A DNA stretch of 64,000 bases from Seiridium cupressi (Eukaryota > Ascomycota > Sordariomycetes > Amphisphaeriales > Sporocadaceae). The notes beneath the pieces are model-generated. The model was not told the origin of the DNA, made no database searches, and worked only from the letters and a program-made list of their open reading frames with translations. The position numbers and the translations under genes are program-made. The DNA is taken from NCBI GenBank assembly GCA_036674765.1, contig JARVKI010000015.1, forward strand, positions 124,001 through 188,000, given 5' to 3'. This document shows positions 55,353-64,000 of the stretch, piece after piece. Position 1 is the first letter of the stretch, and the number at the start of each line of letters is the position of its first letter.

Positions 55353-57945
55353 GTTTGCGACGGGGCAGCAGCGACGTCGATGACGCTCGAGGTAGCTGCA
55401 ATTTCGATCTCAATTGGAACGGTCGCCCGGCGATTCGTGTAAAGAGCTGGTCGCGAAGAGGTGAAGCAGAGAAGAATCCGCGAGCCTAGTTATCCGGTAA
55501 CCTAGAAAATGGTCGCATCCTCGCTGGCCGATATCCTGATGCACTCGGCGGCGGGGAACATGGGAATGTGTTCGCTAGCGAATTGTCTTGTCCTGGCTTC
55601 GCGATCGCCGGTGAGCATTCCAGAGCCTGAGTGCGCGCAGGCTGGAAGTTTCTGTAGAATACCAATGGGCAAGATGGTGAAAGAAGTAGGAAACGGAAGA
55701 CGGAACAGAATCACCCATGCATATGCATGATGGACGTCAGCTGGGCCAGCAACAGTCGGCTTTCGAGTGGCCTCGGATCGGGTGGAGAAGGCGAAATGTA
55801 TGGACGACAGGCACTCAGGATGGCTCCAAGAAAACGCACCCAGCTTGGCATTGGCTGGGCATAAAAAGCCAAGGACGAGCTCGCGAAGGATCGACTATAA
55901 CCGAGCAAGCCGGAGGATTCGCTTTGACTTGGATCTCTGGCCAAAAGAACGACGCAATGGCTCCTCGCTGTAGGAAACAGGCGCTTTCCCAGCCTGCCTG
56001 TTTGGTGCCCCTCCCAAAAGAGATCGGACCTGATGTGCATCCCGAGACGGACCTGAGGACCTGAGGTGGCGTTTGGCAATGCCTGAGACGTCACGTCGGT
56101 TTTAGCGCACGCTGTCGTTAAAGCGAGACGGCCGCCTCTGTCCAATCAAGGGCCGCCTCCTCTCGCATCGCTAGCCTTTCTCGGCTCCGCCAGGGCTCCC
56201 TTGAATGACGGCTGCTGCGCGCTGCAATGGCAATCCGTGGGGGACGAGAGACCCTTCCCGCTGCCGGCATTGATGTTCAACTGAGCATCCTTTAGCACGA
56301 GACGACGGGGCTTCAGAAAGCCCGAGTGTCAACCGGTGACCGGCAGTTCGGTAGCGCACCCACCCATACTGTTTGTCACTCGACCCAACAAATCGGCAAC
56401 TCCAACTCTCGATGGGAGATCACCAGTCACAGTTTCAAGAGCGTTGAATCCGGGTGCTCAAGTCGCCGGCGAGAGCTTACCAATGGATTGGTGGTGAGAG
56501 GCTATCGCACGCCGCTATCAAAGAGGAAGGTATGGAAAACAGCCAAACCAGCAGGAAACGGATTGCTTCACTGGGGCCACGTGAAGGACATTCTGCGACG
56601 ACCTTCTTATTCTTGACACGAAAATGACTAAGGTTTGGACCTAGCTTTGTCCCGCCTGTACAGCAACCTTTACCGTGCTTCTCGTGCCTCTCACTTTAGA
56701 TGGGCTTGCTTGTCTTACCAGCTGGCTGCCCGCCACGCGCATGTTACGAATGTGGCTTCTGATGTCGGTATTTGCGGCAACATAAGATCTGCCGGAGATG
56801 AGACATGAGCAACTTAAGATCAACGATTCAAACATGAAAGTCGGTGTTTTGCATAGCATTTCTAGCTTGGAGTTTGGTGTCACCATGGACACAGCCAACT
56901 TCCAAATCTCCGGGCTCTGTTTACGAGAACGGAAAACGCATTCTGCTCACGCTTGGTAATATACCTGGACGCGACAACTGAACAGGGGTTCGAGAAACTG
57001 ATCTTCTCTGTCATTCTACGCCGGCTAGAGGGAGCTGTACGTTGCCTAACCGTCGGACTGATAACCAATGACATTTTCAATGTCAAACCATTGCCTCGTC
57101 GAAATGACATCATCTGAGCCTTTTAACATCCACAAAAGATTCGTATTTGGATGAGTAATGGGTATGCAGACACCAGTACGGAACATAGATCTGGATCTCG
57201 GCATCATCGGAAGTTTATCAACGATCCCTGGTCATGCGTGCTTCACCCACGGTCTCGCATAGTATCGTACCCATCTCGGCCGTCTGGCACCCCTGTCTTG
57301 CGGCTCTTACTTTGAAGATCATGTGTTGGAGAGCCGTGCACGTCAAACCCTGACGCAATAATCAACACCAGTGCTCGAACACGCCAGACTTTGTAAGCAT
57401 TGATGATATGCCTATCCCGGCAGATGAAGTTTCAATGTGTTGGCTCTCTGTTGCTGACTGTATAATTTGACGGGGCTTACAAAGGCTCACCTTTGTTTCT
57501 TGACAACGCCAATTCATGCCACATATCGCACTCCAATGGATTTGTGAAACATTCTTTTCTTATGGTAGCAGTTCAGACTCGACGGTGATATCGTGAAGCG
57601 TGTATTAAAGTGAGCAAGTAACTGTTGTATGGCAAAGGTGTTGCGTTGTGTGGGGGCACTCTTGTATTTGAATACACCATATTTCACTATTGCTGTAGCA
57701 GGTTCTTGTCAAACTGATATTGACGGAAACATGACGAAACCCGCATCTCTACCGTTTGTTCATGCCATCATTTCAATCCAAGCACGTATTAGTCGTGATG
57801 ACCTCGATTGTGCAGGCAACAAACAGGCGGCGCCATCATCATGGTATATGGCGCCTATCGCTCTTCCTGACACAATGCTTCTTGACCATTGCCCTAGAGA
57901 AAGATCTTTGCTGCCCAAGCACCTATGCAGTACGTGTTTCAAAGC
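55353..57945. other. Intergenic region
   Basis: Contains the RING gene promoter above 55,352 and the 3' flank of the cofactor B gene below 57,945. Several overlapping frames of 60-145 codons on both strands; none has motifs. Confidence 0.5.
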
Positions 57946-58812
57946 TCAGATTTCCTCCATGTCTTCAAGGTCGTCTAGGACTGGGTATTCGCCAGCTTCA
58001 ACTCGCTCTGGGCGGACAAAAACCCCATGCCTGAGGGCAGACTCCTGGCCCCAGTATCTGTTTCCATTTATGCTGCCATCGTTCTTGCCCACCGGTTCAT
58101 CGAGGTGGACACCTACCCAGGCCCCCAAGCCACCAGGGATCTCTTTGACCTCACCGATATACATGATCTCGCCTCTGCGCGAGTCGTCACCACCAACACG
58201 ACATCTCTTACCCACTGCAAGGCCACGGCTCTCGACTTCTTGAGCAAATGCGTTGACCTTGGCTTGCTCGAGATTCGGCGCATCTGGGTTGAAACGACCC
58301 AGCTTCTCCGCCTTCTTCCAAGCTAGCACAGAGTCCGTCTTCTTCTCGTACTCCTCCTCAGGCATGATGTATTTGTCAACATTGGAGATGTCAACATAAT
58401 TGGGCCGCGCGCCAGCGGGCCTGGTGTCCGCAACCTGTACAGCTGCTTAGCCAAGATTCCTAGCCGGTAAATGCGAGAGGTGGTGTGAAGCCAAGAGGTA
58501 CCAATGGCGCCCTGAGTTTCGGTTCGAAACGGCTGCACATTATAAAAAGAACAGACACATGTATAGTGGACTTACGTGCAGCTCTGCGTAGGCGGACAGG
58601 GGGAAGCTGGTCAAGTAGACAGCATCTTCGTCGGCAGCCTCAATGGGAATGACCGTCTTGTTTGCAGTCTTGAGGGACAACCGTTGCGACGACGGCGGAA
58701 CTCCTGTGACAAATTCGAGCTTCGACTTGAGTTGACTGATGGTCCATGACGGAGTGATTCGTCGTTCGGACGACGAGTTATCAGAGATGACTTGCAGCGG
58801 AACGTCAGCCAT
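57946..58812 (-). CDS. ALF1: Tubulin-folding cofactor B (Alf1/Alp11 type)
   Basis: Exons 58576-58812 and 57946-58434 joined in phase 0 across a 141-nt intron; 241 residues. Residues 1-80 are a ubiquitin-like fold (ADVPLQVISDNSSSERRI, a SQLKSKLE helix, SAYAELH). A VADTRPAGARPNYVDIS linker and a helical segment with EEYEKKTDSVLAWKK follow. The CAP-Gly domain (~155-225) has GEIMYIGEV, GAWVGVHLDEPVGKNDGSI and NGNRYW. The acidic end LDDLEDMEEI resembles the EEY/F-type tail that binds CAP-Gly domains. The protein takes part in folding and dissociating alpha/beta-tubulin with cofactors E and A. Length and order fit the family. The acceptor at 58435 was preferred over one nearer the donor because it yields the conserved ELHVADTRP joint. 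Confidence 0.95.
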
Positions 58813-58913
58813 CGTGCTCCCTTGTCGGCGCCTCGCGGTCTCAGCTACTGCAAGTGAAACCAGATGAAAAGCAGGCTTGTGGCCAGCCGTCGAAAAAGCT
58901 TAATCCAGCACAC

Positions 58914-59195
58914 TCAAGGTGACACAAATAGTGGATGCGCCTGGTCGTGAGGCTTTGGTGAGGCGGTCAGATGAAATCCGGTATGAGCATTCCAGATAGC
59001 GGGCGCACGGGTCGGCGGATGGAGGTCGGCGATGGGAACTAGAAGTACCGGTAGTTGAGACGCGACGGGCTGCGAGGCGTGTCTAAGGTAGATGCTAGGT
59101 TTTGTTTTCTTTCCTTCTGGGGTTGAGGTGTCTCGGGTAATCCCATCTGCAGCTTCCAGACCAAGACGGAAATTCTCCGTGGCGGCACCCGGCAT
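58914..59195 (-). other. 93-codon open frame upstream of cofactor B
   Basis: Starts at an ATG with A at -3 and ends 101 bases before the cofactor B ATG on the same strand. The product (MPGAATENFRLGLEAADG at the start) has no motif I recognise. It could be a uORF of the cofactor B transcript, a small separate gene, or chance. Confidence 0.25.
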
Positions 59196-62100
59196 TGTGG
59201 TAGACTAGCAGCCACACAGCGATTCGACCCCTGGCGGCAGCGGACATTTATCCGCTAGCGGACATAACAGGTCCAAATGTAAGTAAACCTTGACAATGGC
59301 TTAGAACCCCAGATGCCTTTCGCGTGCAACATGCTGTAACACCAACAGATGTTTTTGACTGTCCATAGCAGACTTGATGACAGTAGCTATGGGGCAGATG
59401 CAGCAAGGGGGGTCGGTTTCAGCTCGTACTGGCCTGCTCTCCAGCTTCTTGCGGTCTGCGTGATGCCGTGGCCCTTGTCCCAACGTGCGCTGTGGTAGCA
59501 GCAACAGTTGCAGGAACCCGACTCCAGCCTCTCTATTGGACAAGACCGTTTGCCTTCTCCTAAGGAGAGCATTATTCATTGGACACACGACAGATGGCAG
59601 GCAGAATCGAGGCCTCCGGGAACCCGACGGACATACGGGGTGCCACGCTCAAAAACTTGATGCTGGATTCGTGGCTTGCCAGCCGAGTCCCTCTTGCAGA
59701 GTCTGGTCACGATGATAAGGGCACGCCGTGGCCACTTCGTACATTCTATAGTCCCTTATAACTTCCCGCGCGCCAGGGTCGCTTACAGCGTGACCTTGGG
59801 GCTGATGATACTTGGTCAACCCGAACTCCAAGAGGCTTTTGAGGCTTTTCAGGCATTGCCAGGTTTGCCTGTCAAATCTCAGTAGCCTCGCGGGGCGCAT
59901 GGGGGTCAGGCCATCGGCCGTGGGCATGGCGATGGGGGTCCAACGACCCTGAACTCTATGCAAACCAACGCAGTAAGCGCACTCTACATGAAGGTAAGGG
60001 ACTGCGACCAGTCGTTTTCCCGAATGGGCTGCGCCACGACCGAAAGTTGTTCGAGCGGGTCTCAATTTGAGGCGGAATACTCCCCCGGGCACCTCGCTAG
60101 CCAGTCGAAGTCGAGGGGGTTGCTCCTTCAAAAAGCAAAACTGTCTTGGACGCGTTAATCCTCTCGGGTCGTTATAAAACAATTCATTCGGCGACCTGAC
60201 ATCTTTCACCGCTCCTTGTTCAACACTGGGTTTTGCACGGCCCTCGGCTGTCATGGGCCGCTGTTTATTTGAATAAGGCTCCAGCCGCTGCTACCTGTTT
60301 GTGCGGTGTGATCGAAGGGGGTGTCGCTACGAGCGTCGTGAGGTTGACTAATGTAAGTCTCGTCGACAACTCTTGGATATACCGCCACGCCACGACACGC
60401 CACGCTACGTTCAACATGTTTCCTGGTAGTCGCACTTCCTATGACGTCTGCAGCCTGCCAGACTTAATGGCGCAGCAAGGCTTTGATCTGCCAGAATGGC
60501 CAGGTCTAGCCACTGATGCAAGGCCAGCAAAGCCGCCCGACTAGGACTGTCGGTATGGCAGACTGCTTGCGACCGTGTTAGGGCATGAATAGGGAGAGCC
60601 ATTGGGCAATGGTCGAAGGATCTGATGCAAGAAATGCGGAGCTAGCGAGCCCAAAGCAATGGCCCGACGACTGACTGGCTGGACGTCTTCCAGGCGTACC
60701 ACGTTGTTCACGATAGCCGGCCTGAAAGCGAAGAGTGCATACATATGCTTGTACTCACTTGATTATCCGGAGGTTGCACATCATGCGCCGCCCATGGCTG
60801 GTTTTAACTGGACGAAGACCCCAATGATGAGACACCATGCCACGAGGCGCTTGGCCATGTATAAGCGACTGGAAGTTGCTCGGTTTCTCTCTGAAACCTT
60901 TTGCTTTTGCAGAATAGCTCCCCTCGGGGAAACAATGCCAACCGCTCCAAGCTCACAATGCTATTGCCATGACAATACCAGGCTATAGCGCTTGTCGTTA
61001 AAACAACCATGGCCAAGTGGCTCCCCAGGCCAGCTAGGCAGTAGAGCAAACGGAAGCAGAGGAAAAGCCTGGACCGACCATGATGTATAGGAATTTGGGC
61101 CGCAACAAACGTCTGGTACTTTTACTAGTCAATGATTGACGCTGCTACGTACGGCCACTGTGTGCTTTGCCCCATCTGGGGGCCACCGTTGCGATCGAGA
61201 CTCTTCTTCATCGCCCAAGAAGGATTTAGTAGATAATTAGGTACAGCTGCTCGGACACGTTAATCACTTACACCTGCAGGTAGAGAGCCGGCGCCACTGT
61301 AACCCCACTACACCATGGCCATCACAGTATGCATTCATTCTTCTCTCCTGCTCGCTCGACGAAAGCCCGCGCGAGTCGTACGGTCCCTGGATGGGAAGTG
61401 CATGCATCAATCCAACAAACCATTCCATGTAGGCATGCCAAGCTGCATATACTCTTTTCCCCTTTCAGCCTCAGAGCAGGCAAGGCACCGTCGGAGATTA
61501 TTGTCCCCTACCTGGGCCCCCCAGAACATGCAAACACGGGGGCAGGGGGCGTCCCGCAAGCCTCGTTGCGTGGACACGTCGTTGACCGGAGTCTTCAGAC
61601 GTCTCCTCGCGACCGGGGTTACGTGTGAGGGCCTGGTCAGTCTATTGAACGCTGGCGCCTTTGCATTGAAGTGCGGTAGATCATGGTTCATGACTGTGAT
61701 GCACGCCATCAGCGGGTAGTTAGGAAGGCTGCCCAGATGGGGTCAAATCGGTACAGCCCCCCGTCCCTGATGAAGCACCGAGGTGCAAAGTACCTCGGGG
61801 CATGCATAACTGACCGCCAGTTCATCAGCCCAAGAGGGTTGTTCCCGGCTCGCGAGGCATTGACGAGTCACGATCCCGGGGAAGGGGGACTCCATCGTGA
61901 CATAGTATTTGCATTGTCTGGCGGCCGGGCATCGTCGACACAAGCCTCATCTTAAACATTATGTGTGTGATGATGTAGGAACGAGCTCCGGGAAGCTTGT
62001 TGGCGCTCGCACAGACGTTGGGCTCCGTGCGTATTCCATGCATTACCTTCAATTAGACTCAGAGAGCCCCAGTCCTGCTGCCGCTCGCCCTTGGGCATAC

Positions 62101-63879
62101 CCTTGACCAGGGGGGCCGCACAAAGCCTTGTTGCTGTCGCTGGCACCGTGTGCCGGGAAGCGAATATCCCACGACGACAGACGCGACCGCCAGCCCTCGC
62201 TTCTGCGGTTGACTCTCCCCGATCTCAGGGGCCTGTCTACCTATACATAGATGCGAGCGCGCTACCAAAGAAGGGATCCCCCATTCCGGATCGGGTCTTC
62301 CCCTCTACCGTTAGACTCTTTTGAGTGGGCTGCTAGACTTTCCGAGCAATGCCGTGACCAAGAACGGCCGTGGACACACACCATGGATGTTCGCTAACCT
62401 AGCATAGCACCCACAAGCAGCAGCACATACGTTTGTACGTACCGTAGTTGCACCAGCGACTGGCACCGGGCTTGGATGGGAACCGCATCTATACCCCGAT
62501 TTGGTTTCAAAGTCTATCTCCACTGAGGTATGCATCTCCTGGCAGGTATCTGATCGTCGCTTTTGGGAGGGGAATTCTGCAGTCTCTTTCTCCGATTCGC
62601 TACCTCGAAGCCCTGTTGCCCTACGGAGGCTTGAGGCGTTCGTTCCCTTTGGGTGTTCGCTAGGCCCTGGTCGCTTCGGCATAGTCCTGGATGATGCTTG
62701 ATATGCATATGCGTTCTAACCCAGTGTTCGGATCCTCAGCCCTCTCTGCAAGTGTCGCTCGGTCGCAACCCATGCCCAATATCGTGTAGGGCTCGTGGCC
62801 ATTCCTGATCGAGTTTGACAAGCAGTACCCTGTCTCAGGCCGACTTTCTGAGCTTTTCGGAACACTAGGCATATATTCGGATGGAAATATCGCGCTTTAC
62901 GTTGCTTCTTCGCTCCATGGCTCAACTATGCGCTATTAACTCACGGAATGATCATTGCCTAGCGTCATGGCCAAGTAGGGGGAGTAGCATGGTGGACTTG
63001 TTCACTGCGAGCTCATGCATGATTTCGTGGCCACGCTCGTCAAACCCCCGGTCGATAGCTCTCGCATGGCTAACAACTCATCCATTTGACTTGGATCTAA
63101 CACCATCTGGGGTTCGCCATTGTTCCTCCATGTTGTCACCCCCATGGGCAAATCACCAAAGGGTGTGCCCAAGTTTCTGCTTTCCTCGACGCCTGCTCCG
63201 CCCCGTTCGTCTGGTGTGTGTGTAGGTGCGTGTGCGTGTGTGCGCACGCGAGGAATGGGTTTGGAGATGCCGATTTTTACGGTGCTCCTAGGGTAAGTTG
63301 CCTCTGGGAATACATACTTGGGCTCTATTATAGCCGACTGACTTACATATAGGAACTGTTGTCCCTCGGCTCCACAACTGTATGTCTTGACACACCTCTC
63401 TCATCCCACCCCTCCCCTGGTCAACACCTGCTTCCTCTTTTGGTGTGCCCCTTGTGCCTACTACCCTGTCACCTTGACCCCGGCTGTGGTTCCTCCACTG
63501 TGACCGCTCACCAACTAAGCAGTCTTGAGTTCACGGTGAGCCTCTTGAGGAAGAAAAAAAAAAGGTCTTTCCCCTAATTTTCTTTTCCTTACGTCCCAAT
63601 CTGCACTACGCAAGTTCCCGACGTGGAACTCCACTACCCTGCCTCTATTCTATAATGCCACTCCACATGGAATGCTGACCGTCGATCCAAGTCACTCTGG
63701 CTAGCCGGCGCCTGGAAAGATACTTAGACTGAATCACGTACCCACCCGAGCTGGTGCGCCTCCCAAGCAGTCTTCATTTGTTCTCCAATACGTTGTTCAT
63801 TGGTGGATAGCTGCCTGAATAACACCCAATCATGTTGACATATCTCAAAACGCGAATGCTTCATCAATCCTGAGCCCTG
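59196..63879. other. Gene-poor right flank
   Basis: About 4.7 kb without a gene I can support. Many frames of 60-200 codons overlap on both strands; the longest is minus 59649-60254 (201 codons) without motifs. A short GT-rich tract sits at 63213-63250. Composition is ordinary, so this is not an AT-rich relic. Confidence 0.5.
63213..63250 (+). repeat. GT-rich dinucleotide tract
   Basis: Imperfect GT/GC alternation with AGG interruption; a weak microsatellite. Confidence 0.7.
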
Positions 63880-64000
63880 CCTCTGGGGATCTTCTTCTCT
63901 TCTTCAACCCACACCACTCCAAGACATCGGTCACCGATCGCGAGCTGCCTTTCACTTACACGACAAACATCAGGCGCTTACACCATTCACCCTCAGATAC
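63880..64000 (+). promoter_or_regulatory. Probable leader of a gene beginning beyond the right edge
   Basis: CT-rich stretch (cttcttctcttcttcaaccc at about 63,890) followed by C/A-rich sequence to the edge with no ATG, the same texture as the veA and GH128 leaders. The gene itself is outside the window, so this is inference. Confidence 0.35.

Noticed and set aside
59649..60254. 201-codon minus-strand frame
   Set aside because: Opens with an ATG but shows no motif and overlaps several equally long frames; below the level I would report as a gene.

Overview
The window looks like nuclear DNA of a filamentous ascomycete (Pezizomycotina, probably Sordariomycetes). Reasons: GT-AG introns of mostly 42-250 nt with CTAAC/CTGAC-type branch sites near the acceptor, long pyrimidine-rich leaders, large intergenic spaces, a nuclear tRNA-Asn, and fungus-specific genes (a velvet regulator, an Mga2/Spt23-type membrane-tethered factor, Zn2Cys6 and LtrA-family genes). 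I see no prokaryotic operons, CRISPR arrays or viral genes. All family names come from recognising sequence features; no database search was run.

Layout. Left edge: the C-terminal part of an armadillo-repeat GID/CTLH subunit (Vid28/Gid5/ARMC8 type). Then about 6.5 kb with no gene I can support, followed by the velvet gene veA with a long ATG-free leader and a leader intron, a disordered fungal protein (10.9-12.5 kb), and on the minus strand a 1,410-residue Mga2/Spt23-like factor. An AT-rich block (about 20.1-23.2 kb) with a possible decayed copia reverse transcriptase fragment separates these from the next block. From 24 to 31 kb three minus-strand housekeeping genes follow: a CPA1 Na+/H+ antiporter, ribonuclease H1 and the tRNA adenosine deaminase subunit Tad3. 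The plus-strand 6-phosphofructo-2-kinase/fructose-2,6-bisphosphatase lies at 34.3-36.9 kb.

The stretch from 37.9 to 43.8 kb is a decaying segment. It holds an LtrA-family gene broken by a 19-bp triplication and an in-frame stop, a 55-bp tandem duplication, a tRNA-Asn(GTT), and a Zn2Cys6 factor gene with one nonsense codon and three single-base frameshifts. To its right come a secreted GH128-type glucanase, an intron-dense seven-helix membrane protein, a membrane RING-H2 protein and tubulin cofactor B. The last 4.8 kb shows no supportable gene, but the extreme right edge looks like the leader of a gene starting outside the window.

The genes do not form one pathway. Themes are development (veA), lipid and ion homeostasis (Mga2-like, antiporter), glycolytic control (PFK-2/FBPase-2, GID complex), RNA and DNA maintenance (RNase H1, Tad3), cell wall (GH128) and cytoskeleton (cofactor B). 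The most unusual observations are the two multiply broken genes, the two-start arrangement of RNase H1 that suggests mitochondrial and nuclear isoforms, the ATG-free veA leader, and an antiporter exon junction that is one base out of frame.
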